A stretch of DNA of 64,000 nucleotides from Neisseria sp. (GTDB lineage: Bacteria > Pseudomonadota > Gammaproteobacteria > Burkholderiales > Neisseriaceae). Position numbers and translations under genes: made by a program. Within the stretch, counting starts at the first letter, position 1, and every line of letters starts with the position of its first letter. The stretch spans positions 57,646 to 121,645 of the forward strand of contig NZ_JAUMZU010000004.1 in the NCBI RefSeq assembly GCF_030527965.1, given 5' to 3'. The notes under the pieces were generated by a model, which had not been told where the DNA came from, made no database searches, and saw nothing but the letters and a program-made list of their open reading frames with translations. This document shows, in pieces, positions 53,543 through 62,078 of the stretch.

Positions 53543-54700
53543 CTATTTTGTTGGGTTCAGTGGATTGGTACTTGATGAACTTTTGAGTGCATCGGTGGAT
53601 TGGGTGTTGGAATTTGAAAGCCATACGTTTCTTGCTTGATTAGTGATACTGCTTACTGGTTTCTGTAAATTAGCCCCTGCCGAGTTTTGCCCTCCTGTCG
53701 ACTGATAACTGGCCCCGCCGTCAACATTCGGGTTGACTTGGTTTTTCTTGTCGCTTTTATCAAAGCCGGAGAAAACATTATAACCGGAAGCAGAGCCGGC
53801 CAAGCCATTGAAGAATGCGCCGGCCAGAGGCGGCACCGTAATCAGCAGAGTGGAAAGAATAATGCCGAGGCCGAGTTGCTGAGTGGCCATATCCATCAGG
53901 CCGTTAACATTAACACCGACCCAGGAAAAGGCCTCTTTTCCAAAAAATAAGGCATAGCTTACATTGCTAACTAAGTCCGTCGCGATATCTGCCATCACGC
54001 CCAGCGTAACCCCGGCAAACATGGTGGCTAGGCCGTAGTGAAGCCATCTTTGGAATAAGGGAGCAGTTTTTTTAAACAGCAGGCAGAGAATAAAGATGGG
54101 GCCGAAGCCGATAAACAGCGCCATGGTAATACGGAACACAATCAGCATGGTACCGGCCACAACTCCGGGCCCTGCGGAGCCCACCCCTGCAAACCATTTG
54201 GCTTGGTTGATCTGTTGGGCAATCGTTTCATCGCCTTCCACGGTATCAATTCTATTCATCAATCCCATAAGGGATTGGGTCATAGTAAGATTTTGGTCGA
54301 TTTTACAGCCAACGAAGCTGTCGGTGCTTTTAGTCAGGCATGCGCTGCCGGCCTTACTGTCGCCGCGCATGATTTCAGACATGCCGTCGGCAAGAGTATC
54401 GGTTAAGGTGCGTAAGGCAAATCCGCTGGATGAAGCAACGCCCAAAGCCATGGCAACGATAAAATAGGTTTTGCCTAGATTGAAGGCGAAGCCTTTCAGG
54501 CCTTCTTGGCTGCGACCGGTGGCAATCATAAAACCCTGAATCATTACCCATACAGTGAGCAGGCTGATGATAATGATTAAGGCCAGAGTAAGATTTTTAG
54601 ATAATACATGCTCAGTCAGATATTCTATCCGAGCATAGATATAATCGCGGATACTAGTGTAGAGTGCCAGCTCGGCAGCCCCCGAAATTAGATTTCCCAT
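53543..54700 (-). CDS. virB6: T4SS inner-membrane protein VirB6
   Basis: This 385-residue polytopic protein has segments near residues 37-62 (LTLALIIIISLLTVWVMIQG), 75-98, 175-210, 215-240 and 275-300, and a central periplasmic loop with SACLTKSTDSFVGCK. The polar Gln/Ser/Asn-rich tail after residue 320 is likely cytoplasmic. It fits the VirB6/TrbL family of the substrate path. It follows virB5 by 27 bases and precedes the DUF4189 array; fragments of it recur there. Confidence 0.9.
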   Translation of the reverse strand: MGNLISGAAELALYTSIRDYIYARIEYLTEHVLSKNLTLALIIIISLLTVWVMIQGFMIATGRSQEGLKGFAFNLGKTYFIVAMALGVASSSGFALRTLTDTLADGMSEIMRGDSKAGSACLTKSTDSFVGCKIDQNLTMTQSLMGLMNRIDTVEGDETIAQQINQAKWFAGVGSAGPGVVAGTMLIVFRITMALFIGFGPIFILCLLFKKTAPLFQRWLHYGLATMFAGVTLGVMADIATDLVSNVSYALFFGKEAFSWVGVNVNGLMDMATQQLGLGIILSTLLITVPPLAGAFFNGLAGSASGYNVFSGFDKSDKKNQVNPNVDGGASYQSTGGQNSAGANLQKPVSSITNQARNVWLSNSNTQSTDALKSSSSTNPLNPTK

Positions 54701-54727
54701 ATTAATTTATCTTTCTGAAAACGAAAA

Positions 54728-55531
54728 TCAAAACATATTTTTGGATCTATTAGCGCTTTCTTTGCGAAGGCCTTTCGCTCTGTTTTTATAATCCTCTGTT
54801 CTGGAGCTCAAAAACAAGACGGCGGCACCCTGTGTAGCAACTTTGGCAATGTTGGTGGTTACTGCATTGGGCGGTGCGCCTTGTATCTGGCTCTGAACCA
54901 CTTCTATTCTGGATTTTTCAACCATTTTTTGCCGGGCTTGTAGCATTTTGATTTTATGATCATAGCTTTTCATCGCAATTTCAATGGCTTGAAGCTGATT
55001 ATCAAGATCATCTTCTATACTTTTCAATTGCTCCGTATTATTTTTTCCGCCTACATTCTTTTGGTAGTTTTCCCATGTTGCATCAAGCTTTGTCATCAGC
55101 TGGCTGACCGCTTTTTCTGCTTCGAAATACAGATCTATTTCTTGTTTATCCAATCTCACGGCTTCGAAGCAGAGTTTTTTTGAGTCTTCATTATTCAGGC
55201 CGGCACATCTTAAATTACGGCCATCAAAAATTTGCTTAAATTCTTCTTGCGTCATCTCAGGGGTGGGTTTCACTCTATCCAGTCTGGAAAGGGCTCCGCG
55301 TATTTTTGCATTCAGTTCTGCTGTCCAGTGCTTTGCTTCGCTTTTCCAGTGTTTGTATGTTTTTGCATAATGCTCAAAGTTTTGTAGAAGTTGTTGTATC
55401 GCTTGCGCAACAGCCCCTGCGTCAAAGGTGGGGATGCCGGTAGCCAAGACCGGTTGTGTGGCCAATATGATGCTGGCAGATATAACAATGGCTGTTTTGC
55501 GGATTGAGAATTTTGTTTTCATTTTTTTCAC
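54728..55531 (-). CDS. virB5: T4SS minor pilus protein VirB5
   Basis: This 267-residue exported protein has a signal peptide (IVISASIILATQPVLATGIP) and a long helical mature part: AGAVAQAIQQLLQNFEHYAK, KHWKSEAKHWTAELN, then LDNQLQAIEIAMKSYDHKIK. The DAGAVAQ...QNFEHYAK start is typical of VirB5. Cys in NLRCAGLNNEDSKKLCFEA may pair. It would cap the pilus. It sits between virB4 and virB6. Confidence 0.85.
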   Translation of the reverse strand: MKKMKTKFSIRKTAIVISASIILATQPVLATGIPTFDAGAVAQAIQQLLQNFEHYAKTYKHWKSEAKHWTAELNAKIRGALSRLDRVKPTPEMTQEEFKQIFDGRNLRCAGLNNEDSKKLCFEAVRLDKQEIDLYFEAEKAVSQLMTKLDATWENYQKNVGGKNNTEQLKSIEDDLDNQLQAIEIAMKSYDHKIKMLQARQKMVEKSRIEVVQSQIQGAPPNAVTTNIAKVATQGAAVLFLSSRTEDYKNRAKGLRKESANRSKNMF

Positions 55532-55545
55532 CCAAATTTTTAGTT

Positions 55546-57999
55546 TCAGACGGCATTTTTTTGCACTTCGGCAGAGGAGCTTCTTTTTCCTGAGCCTTTG
55601 CGGTTGTTATAAAAATCTTGCAGCCATTGTTCCGGATGCACGGCGTTTAATTCAATACCATGCTCTGTCGCAGTTTCTTTAATGATTCTATCCATAATAT
55701 CGATATTGTCGGTACTGGCAGAAATCACGGCTAATTCGTCGTCAAAGCCGCGCAGATTGAGCTGACAAACGGCAGAAGCATGACCTTGTTTGACCAGAAA
55801 ACAGCGGGAACGTTCATCTAGGCTTTTTACCACTTGATATTCGGCATCGGTTAGTTTGAGGCCTTCAATATAATCCCCTCGGTCTGCATTAGGGTTGGGC
55901 AAGAGAATCATGGTTGCGGTTTGTTCAATCAGAGCCGCAGAAATATCGCTTTTTAGAGCGTCTTCGGGTGATTGGGTAGCGAAAATGCCCAAACCATTTT
56001 GTTTACGAATGGTTTTCTGTTTATTTTTGGCAAATTCTTTCAAGCCGCCTTCACCATCAAGAATTTTCCAGAATTCATCCATAATATAAATAAAACGTCG
56101 GCCGTCAATTAAGCTTTCCATGCGGTGAATGAGATAAGTAATAATCGGATCGCGCACTTGAGGATTTTCAATCACATCGGTGTAGTCGAAGCCGATAATG
56201 TTGGCGTTGGTAAAGTCGATGCGGTCTTGCGGATTGTCGAATACCCAACCCAAGCTGTTGCCTTGCGTCCATTTCCGAATATTGGCGTAGAGCGAAGTAT
56301 CGCCTGTGTTAGGTAGTGATTTTTGGAAGTTGGAAATATTGCGCAGATGCATAGGCGTATCAAGCATCGCGCGAACGGCACGCAATACGTCGGCGTCTTC
56401 CGCAGCAGTATAATGATCTTTACCGCCTAATTGCTTCATCAGGTTGCACAAAAATTGCACGTTGGTTTCGGTGTTTTCACATTGGAAAGGGTTAAAGCCG
56501 GTAGGTTGGCCGCTTTCCAAAGCCATATAAGTGCCGCCGCAAGCGCGGACGAAAATTTCAGCGCCTCGGTCTTTGTCGAAAAAGAAAATAGTGGGTTTAG
56601 GATCGTACTTCTGTACTTGGCTAAGCAGAAAATTGATCAATGCAGTTTTACCAGTACCGGATTTGCCGATAACCATAGTATTGGCAATGGCTTTTTCCCC
56701 TTCGGAGTTTTCACTTTCATGGGTAGCATGAAAGTTAAAATAATAAGGTTGGCCGTTGGTGGTTTGCAAAACGGTAACACATTGCCCCCACGGGTTTTGG
56801 TCACGTTTGCCGGTTGCAAAGTTATGCAGAGGGCAAAGGCCTAAGAAATTGAGCGAAGATAAATTGGCAATGCGGGTGCGGTATTTCCAGTTACCTGGTA
56901 ATTGAGCATAAAAAGCGGCGCAAACGGCTAAATCTTCTTTTGTGGTAACAAAGCCTGCATTCGAGAGCTCGGCACGAGCCGCCGCGAGGTTTTGTGAAAG
57001 CTGTTCTTGGCTGTCGGCATAAATAGCAAGGCTGAAGTGGTAGCCGCCTAATACGAAATTGCCAGATGCAAGTTGATCCATTGCATGATCCAGTTCGGCA
57101 ATTTGGGTAAAAGATTTATCGCCGGAAGAAATCATCATGCCGCGAGTACGCTCAAGGGTCTTCATAGCATCATACCGGCTGATGGGGCTGAAGCTATGAG
57201 TAATAACGTATTCCATATCCAGATATTTAAGGCCATTTAGAATGCCCGGATAAGTGCCGTCAGGATACTCTTTGAGATTGAGCATGGCGCCGTATCGGTT
57301 TTTCCCTTCGGGAGAGCGAACAATATAGTCGCCCGTTTTTGATGAAAATAAATGACGGCTAAGCGGTAGATAGTTGTAGACAGGGGCTTCTAATACAGGA
57401 ACTGGGTCATTAACACGGTTGAGAATGTAACCGAATAGCTCCAATGTTTCTGAAAATATTTGACCGTTTTTTCCCTCATACATGCCGAGTCGGTAAGGCA
57501 TGTAGTCTTTTAATACGGCCTCAAGGTTGGTTGCCAGCTCATTTAATTTGCTGATGGCTTGTTCTTGTTCACTGCGAAGCCGGTTAATGTCTCCTGATTT
57601 GTCAATAAACCGTTTACCATCAACGATAGGCCGATAAATCATGGTGAGATAAAGCTCATTGTTCATCAGATTTTCTTGGGATAAACGATTGAAATAGTTA
57701 TCCGATAGTTTTTGGTTGAACTGTTCTTGGAATTTCGGCTGTAAATTAATACTGCGATGCCGGCGGATATCATGTACCCAGAAAGCAACATTGACATAAT
57801 CCGGAGCTCTTAAAGTTTGCAGTAAACGATTAAAAGTGTTGTGTTTATGCTCCAATTCCCATTCTTCTCGCCCAACGAAGGGGAGGCCGGAAAGGTGCCA
57901 TGTGGTCAGGTAGTCTCCCCCTGTTGTTTTAACTATAGTAGGGGAAACATGAGTAGAAAGAGTTACAAATTGGCTGATAGGGGAATCCGGAGTAAACAT
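55546..57999 (-). CDS. virB4: T4SS ATPase VirB4
   Basis: This 817-residue ATPase powers pilus assembly and substrate transfer. The N-terminal CagE/VirB4 domain (residues about 1-400) has the typical MTIYRPIVDG-type core; Walker A GKSGTGKT is near residue 444, and Walker B is RFIYIMDEFWKIL near 640. FATQSPEDALKSDISAALIE matches the later conserved motif. The ATG at 57999 (MFTPDSPISQF) is chosen; a frame extending to 58065 is open but lacks a clear ribosome site. Confidence 0.92.
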   Translation of the reverse strand: MFTPDSPISQFVTLSTHVSPTIVKTTGGDYLTTWHLSGLPFVGREEWELEHKHNTFNRLLQTLRAPDYVNVAFWVHDIRRHRSINLQPKFQEQFNQKLSDNYFNRLSQENLMNNELYLTMIYRPIVDGKRFIDKSGDINRLRSEQEQAISKLNELATNLEAVLKDYMPYRLGMYEGKNGQIFSETLELFGYILNRVNDPVPVLEAPVYNYLPLSRHLFSSKTGDYIVRSPEGKNRYGAMLNLKEYPDGTYPGILNGLKYLDMEYVITHSFSPISRYDAMKTLERTRGMMISSGDKSFTQIAELDHAMDQLASGNFVLGGYHFSLAIYADSQEQLSQNLAAARAELSNAGFVTTKEDLAVCAAFYAQLPGNWKYRTRIANLSSLNFLGLCPLHNFATGKRDQNPWGQCVTVLQTTNGQPYYFNFHATHESENSEGEKAIANTMVIGKSGTGKTALINFLLSQVQKYDPKPTIFFFDKDRGAEIFVRACGGTYMALESGQPTGFNPFQCENTETNVQFLCNLMKQLGGKDHYTAAEDADVLRAVRAMLDTPMHLRNISNFQKSLPNTGDTSLYANIRKWTQGNSLGWVFDNPQDRIDFTNANIIGFDYTDVIENPQVRDPIITYLIHRMESLIDGRRFIYIMDEFWKILDGEGGLKEFAKNKQKTIRKQNGLGIFATQSPEDALKSDISAALIEQTATMILLPNPNADRGDYIEGLKLTDAEYQVVKSLDERSRCFLVKQGHASAVCQLNLRGFDDELAVISASTDNIDIMDRIIKETATEHGIELNAVHPEQWLQDFYNNRKGSGKRSSSAEVQKNAV

Positions 58000-58096
58000 T
58001 TTCAATAACTTAATAAATTTAAAATGAAATTCTTTAATATGAAATATGAAATTCATCCGGTACATTTACACTTATGCAGTAATGCACCGGATGCTT

Positions 58097-58396
58097 TTAT
58101 TTCGGAGGACGACGGTATTCATTTGGCGAAAAACACCAAGTATCGGGAAGTTCTTCACGATGCCGTGCCTTGAGTTTGAATTTCAAACGCAAACCCAGAA
58201 AACGAAAAATCATGTCGTCTCGCTTGGTCATTTGCCGCATGATGAGGATGATGAAGGGGATGGTTAATAAGTAAAACATATTAAAATACATACCGAGCAT
58301 CAATCCTGAACCGGCTCCGATAAAAAAGGGAATGTAGGGCACGCCCAAAAAAGTAGCCGGGCGAGTGCATCCCCTGAAAACAATGTTTTTTTGCAT
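58097..58396 (-). CDS. virB3: T4SS inner-membrane protein VirB3
   Basis: This 99-residue protein has GCTRPATFLGVPYIPFFIGA, with the TRPA motif before the first of two membrane segments (to FYLLTIPFIILIMRQMTKRD), diagnostic of VirB3. The basic tail (LRLKFKLKARHRE) is cytoplasmic. It is a separate gene next to virB4, not fused. Confidence 0.9.
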   Translation of the reverse strand: MQKNIVFRGCTRPATFLGVPYIPFFIGAGSGLMLGMYFNMFYLLTIPFIILIMRQMTKRDDMIFRFLGLRLKFKLKARHREELPDTWCFSPNEYRRPPK

Positions 58397-58402
58397 AGTG
58401 GA

Positions 58403-58792
58403 TTATACAAAGTGTTGCATAATTTGAATGGCAGAAGCAGTGTCACAAGATTGGGTTGTGGTTACAAGCATTTTTGCAATTTGACCGGCTGCTCCAATTA
58501 ATACGCCGCCAATCAAAATAGGAGCAACATCTGCGATGCGTTTATGGGCAAATGCAATCTGATAGCCTGCAAAAATAATAGCAATAGTTACAACAGCTAC
58601 TGATATAAGGTTCAAAACGGTGTGAATATTTCTAACAAATTCACATGCTCCTCCAGTTTTAGAAGCGAACTCAGAGCCAGTTGTCGCATCGGCTGCAAAG
58701 CCCATGGCAGGGGCTAGAGCTACTGCAGCAACTATTGCGAACGATACTGCGTTTTCTGTGGTTAACCAAGATGATTTTTTGGATACTTTCAT
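58403..58792 (-). CDS. virB2: T4SS major pilin VirB2
   Basis: This 129-residue pilin precursor has a long signal ending near PAMGFAADATT, and two hydrophobic helices (IHTVLNLISVAVVTIAIIFA and VAPILIGGVLIGAAGQIAKM) joined by a short basic loop (FAHKRIAD), the VirB2 hairpin. Two Cys (GGACEFV and TQSCDTA) could bond the ends. virB3 follows after six bases. Confidence 0.9.
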   Translation of the reverse strand: MKVSKKSSWLTTENAVSFAIVAAVALAPAMGFAADATTGSEFASKTGGACEFVRNIHTVLNLISVAVVTIAIIFAGYQIAFAHKRIADVAPILIGGVLIGAAGQIAKMLVTTTQSCDTASAIQIMQHFV

Positions 58793-58847
58793 GAGATTTC
58801 CTTTTTTAGGTGTTTTAGGTGAAAAATATTTGATTAAAGCATACTAC

Positions 58848-59600
58848 TTAAAATACAAAAGCATTATCTGTGTTGGTTTGAGTTTTGACAGCCTCCATCG
58901 GAGCTTGGTTGGTTAATTGGGCTTGAGCCGGCGGTGGCAAACTATTGTTGGCATGATTTTCTTTTCTTTTACGAACATACGCATTACTGTTAATTTTCTG
59001 TGCTGTTGGAGCTTTATTTGTACTATCAGATGCATTTTTTATTATAACGCTTGGGCTGCTGTTTGTTGTAGCATCAACAATATTTTTTTGTTTATATACT
59101 GATGTTTGTTGAGTGCGATTAAAGGAATTAGTTACTAGAGGTATTGCCTGGGAGCCATTGGCAGGATAAGGCAAGGAAAAAGCGTTTTTTCTCATAGAGT
59201 TGAAAATTTTTTGAACATATCCGTGACGAAAGCCTGTGACAAAATTTCCTGAATAATAACAGCTAAATGATTTCCCCCAGTCTTTTGATCGTTCAAAACA
59301 TTCTCTTAAGATATGAGAGCCTGCATGTAAATTGGGACAAACTTGGAAAGCATGCTCATATGATTTTAAACCGTATTTTGATAAATTGTATCGGTTCACT
59401 TGTGCAATTCCGAGCGAAAAATTATAGCCTTTCTGTTCCAGCATTTTTGCTGTTGCAACTGCCTCCGGTAAATTTTTGGGCTGCCTTTGTAGTTTTGCGC
59501 CGACTACGCCGATTGCATAGGGGTTGCCCGATGATTCAACAGACACAACGTGTTGCATGATATCTATCGGAACGGCTAAATTTGGGCAAGCAAAAACCAT
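58848..59600 (-). CDS. virB1: T4SS lytic transglycosylase VirB1
   Basis: This 250-residue enzyme cuts peptidoglycan to let the T4SS through. VVSVESSGNPYAIGVVG holds the catalytic Glu, and YNFSLGIAQVNRYNLSKYG and SCYYSGNF complete the SLT fold. A disordered Asn/Thr/Pro-rich tail covers residues 150-250. The first ATG at 59600 leaves no proper signal peptide, yet the frame continues upstream through a hydrophobic stretch (QLILVSTVMVFA) to a stop at 59658-59660 without any ATG, GTG or TTG. The true start is unresolved. Confidence 0.85.
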   Translation of the reverse strand: MVFACPNLAVPIDIMQHVVSVESSGNPYAIGVVGAKLQRQPKNLPEAVATAKMLEQKGYNFSLGIAQVNRYNLSKYGLKSYEHAFQVCPNLHAGSHILRECFERSKDWGKSFSCYYSGNFVTGFRHGYVQKIFNSMRKNAFSLPYPANGSQAIPLVTNSFNRTQQTSVYKQKNIVDATTNSSPSVIIKNASDSTNKAPTAQKINSNAYVRKRKENHANNSLPPPAQAQLTNQAPMEAVKTQTNTDNAFVF

Positions 59601-60020
59601 TACTGTACTAACTAAAATTAATTGATTGACGCAAAATTTACCACAATTTAAAATGTATTACAAATAGCTTTTTTATGTTTGCATTTTGTGTTGTTTGTAA
59701 CTATCCTTTGTGTTATTAAAGTAAGTGGCTATGGGCTTAGTTTTTTTAATAAAGTCGCTGAAATTTAGAAATCTTGAAAATCTTTTCAAAAGAGTTAGTT
59801 TATAGAAAGCCAATAATTGACGTTTGGTGCTATATGCGATGCACAATCAATTTGAATATATAGCTGAACCCATAGGTTTTTAAAACTAATTGCCTTTGAG
59901 AGGAAATGAGCGAAATAACTAGTTGATTTGTAAATTTGTTCTTCTGTTGTTGGTTTGCCACATAAATTGGTTCTTGGTTTATTTGGAGAATTATTTTTAT
60001 AATTTTATAGGTGTTTTTTG
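59601..60020. other. Divergent intergenic region between the two T4SS arms
   Basis: This AT-rich region must hold both T4SS promoters. A TATAAT at 59998-60003 with TTGGTT 18 bases upstream faces virB7 but lies very close to its start. No clear operator repeat was found. ORFs here have no support. Confidence 0.5.
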
Positions 60021-60452
60021 ATGAGAAAACCATTTTCTTTACTGTTTTTTTGTACCGTCTTTCTAGCTGGATGCTCGGCCCCAAAGGCTCCGGATTTTCC
60101 CAATTCTTGGAAACCATTGAATGATTTGCCAGAAGAGTCTGTAGCAATTCCATTGATTAAACCGCATGTCTATGAGGTGGTGCAATTAGATACTACAGTT
60201 AAAGGATTGTTGGAACGGTGGGCTGAGGAAGCAAATATGCCTTTGGTTTATGATAATACCTATGACTTTACGCTGTTTAAGCGAGTAAAAGAAATTAAGC
60301 AACAAAGCCTACAAAATGCTTTGAGTGAGCTCACGGAGATGTATAGCGACAAAGGTATGGTTTTTTATATAGAAGACGGTGTTATCATGGCATATAAGAA
60401 GATGGGTGTTGCCGTTAAAACCAAAGGCAAAAGTAAAGTAGATAAAAGATAA
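60021..60452 (+). CDS. virB7: T4SS outer-membrane lipoprotein VirB7 with N0-like domain
   Basis: This 143-residue lipoprotein has lipobox LAGC (Cys18), a short linker with PDFPNSWKPLNDLPEESVAI (the VirB9-binding peptide region) and then a compact domain (residues 55-130: VYEVVQLDTTVKGLLERWAE, YDFTLFKRVKEIKQQSLQNA, VFYIEDGVIMAYK) with the pattern of secretin N0/STN domains. Classical VirB7 is under 60 residues; the N0 addition is the known trait of Xanthomonas-type systems. ATG at 60021 follows GGTGTTTTTTG. Confidence 0.85.
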   Translation: MRKPFSLLFFCTVFLAGCSAPKAPDFPNSWKPLNDLPEESVAIPLIKPHVYEVVQLDTTVKGLLERWAEEANMPLVYDNTYDFTLFKRVKEIKQQSLQNALSELTEMYSDKGMVFYIEDGVIMAYKKMGVAVKTKGKSKVDKR

Positions 60453-60502
60453 TTTCTTTATGTAATTTGAGTGTGTTTAATTTTTTAGTTGGAAAACCAG
60501 AT

Positions 60503-61345
60503 ATGAAAAAAAAGCAGTCGGCAGATTTAGATAAAGTAGTAAGAAAGTCTTTAGATTTTGAGTCTACTTTAGTGGATGTCCGTAGAAAAAACGAGAAACG
60601 AGCATGGATGGTAGCGGGTGTTTCAACCTTTATATCTATTTGCCTGATTGGCGGATTATTTTATGTATTGCCATTGAAGGAAAAAGAACCGTATCTGGTA
60701 ATGGCTGATGCTTATACGGGTCAGGCCACCGTAGCAAAACTTAAGGGGAATTGGGGAGAAAACAATATTACTATGAGTGAAGCGGTTAATAAAAGTAATA
60801 TTACTCACTTTGTCATCGCTCGAGAATCATTTGATAGTCAGCTTATTTATGATAATGATTGGGCTGTGGTATATGCAATGTCTGTGCCATCGGTATCTAA
60901 TACTTATCGTAATACGATGAATAAAGGGAATCCGAATAGCCCCTTTAATGTTTATGGTCCAGCCAGATCAATTAGGGTAAAAATTTTAAGTATCGTACTT
61001 AATAATAGTGGAAAAGCCAATGGCAGAGATGCCAGTGCAACAGTAAGGTTCCAAAGGTTTATTTTGGATAAAGCAAATGGTAGCCTTAGGTATATAGATA
61101 GTAATGTAGCTACTTTAACTTATACTTATAATTCAAACTTGGAGATGGATGAAAAATATCGCATGGTAAACCCACTTGGTTTTCAAGTCACTTCTTATCG
61201 AGTGGATCCGGATACTAGCACTTCCATTCCAAAAGAGGGATTGGATGGTTTATTGAATAAGATTCCGGAGATTGGTAATAATTTATCCAGTAGCGACAAT
61301 AATGGGACAGCTGCGTCTGCTGTAAATAGCGGAAGGGAGCAATAA
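60503..61345 (+). CDS. virB8: T4SS inner-membrane protein VirB8
   Basis: This 280-residue bitopic protein has a cytoplasmic basic N-terminus, a membrane helix (AGVSTFISICLIGGLFYVLP, residues about 37-57) and a periplasmic NTF2-like domain with DWAVVYAMSVPSVSNTYRN and PLGFQVTSYRVDPDTS, typical of VirB8. The ATG at 60503 is chosen; an in-frame TTG at 60467 would add 12 residues. Its TAA overlaps the ATG of virB9 (TAATG). The gene is AT-rich. Confidence 0.88.
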   Translation: MKKKQSADLDKVVRKSLDFESTLVDVRRKNEKRAWMVAGVSTFISICLIGGLFYVLPLKEKEPYLVMADAYTGQATVAKLKGNWGENNITMSEAVNKSNITHFVIARESFDSQLIYDNDWAVVYAMSVPSVSNTYRNTMNKGNPNSPFNVYGPARSIRVKILSIVLNNSGKANGRDASATVRFQRFILDKANGSLRYIDSNVATLTYTYNSNLEMDEKYRMVNPLGFQVTSYRVDPDTSTSIPKEGLDGLLNKIPEIGNNLSSSDNNGTAASAVNSGREQ

Positions 61346-62076
61346 TGAAAGCTAAAATAAACTATTTTTGCTTAGGCGGAATTGTTTTAAGTTTGGTACA
61401 AATCGCTCATGCATCTTCGGTTGAAGAGTATTTTTTTGAGCCGGATGCTACCTATCCTGTTCATACTGCGCTGGGGATTGTTACGCAAATTGAATTGAGC
61501 CCGAGGGAGGTTGTTAAGGATTTTGGTAGCGGTTTGAGTGGTGGGTGGGACTTGGTGCGCCGTGAAAATGTGTTTTATTTGAAACCTAAAGATAGTGCGG
61601 TAGATACCAATTTGATTGTCCGTACACAGGCTCATCAATATATTTTTGAGTTAAAAGTTGTTTCATCCAATTGGAAGACGTTATCAGATGTAAAGTCAAA
61701 AGGGGTTAACTATAAAATTAAGTTCCGCTATCCAAGTTATACTGATTTTAACTTGCCAACCTCCTCTCTATCAGGCTATAGCCTTCGTTATGATCCTTCA
61801 AAAATATATCATACCAATTATGACGTGGCGATAGGTAAAGGTGCGGAGTGGCTTGTTCCTTTAAAAATATATGATGATGAGAAGTTCACTTATATTTATT
61901 TGAATAAAGGTAAGTTTTCTGGAGATTTTCCTACTGTTTATGGTCGGAAGAGTGAGCATGGAGAAGAGTTTGTGTTGAATAGTAATGTTGAAGACAATAC
62001 TATTATTGTACACGGTACTTATCCTGTTCTGGTTTTAAGGCATGGTAAAGATGTTGTGGGTTTGCGGAGAAATTAA
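61345..62076 (+). CDS. virB9: T4SS outer-membrane core protein VirB9
   Basis: This 243-residue exported protein has a signal peptide (ICLGG-like IVLSLVQIAHA), the N-terminal domain with LGIVTQIELSPREVVKDFGS and WDLVRRENVFYLKPKD, and the C-terminal domain with YDVAIGKGAEWLVPLKIYDD, FTYIYLNKGKFSGDFPTVYG and VLRHGKDVVGLRRN, all typical of VirB9/CagX. virB10 starts two bases later. Confidence 0.92.
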   Translation: MKAKINYFCLGGIVLSLVQIAHASSVEEYFFEPDATYPVHTALGIVTQIELSPREVVKDFGSGLSGGWDLVRRENVFYLKPKDSAVDTNLIVRTQAHQYIFELKVVSSNWKTLSDVKSKGVNYKIKFRYPSYTDFNLPTSSLSGYSLRYDPSKIYHTNYDVAIGKGAEWLVPLKIYDDEKFTYIYLNKGKFSGDFPTVYGRKSEHGEEFVLNSNVEDNTIIVHGTYPVLVLRHGKDVVGLRRN

Positions 62077-62078
62077 TT

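Larger units (their letters stand above)
50861..53606 (-). repeat. Tandem array: DUF4189 gene plus copied virB6 tail plus DUS hairpin
   Basis: Four units share a nearly identical ribosome site and first 42 codons or so of a DUF4189 gene. Copies of the last ~51 bases of virB6 (original 53556-53606) lie at 52862-52912 and 51483-51533, and a shorter one at 52186-52201. DUS hairpins lie at 50861-50897, 51584-51622, 52252-52289 and 52943-52980, after each gene. A block following the virB6 tail (TAGGGAATCTATGCTTTTTC) is shared by two spacers. This is a ladder of tandem duplications from one virB6-DUF4189 junction. Confidence 0.85.

Noticed and set aside
59830..60153. 107-residue minus-strand ORF in the T4SS divergent region
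   Set aside because: It overlaps the start of virB7 antisense and has no recognisable features.
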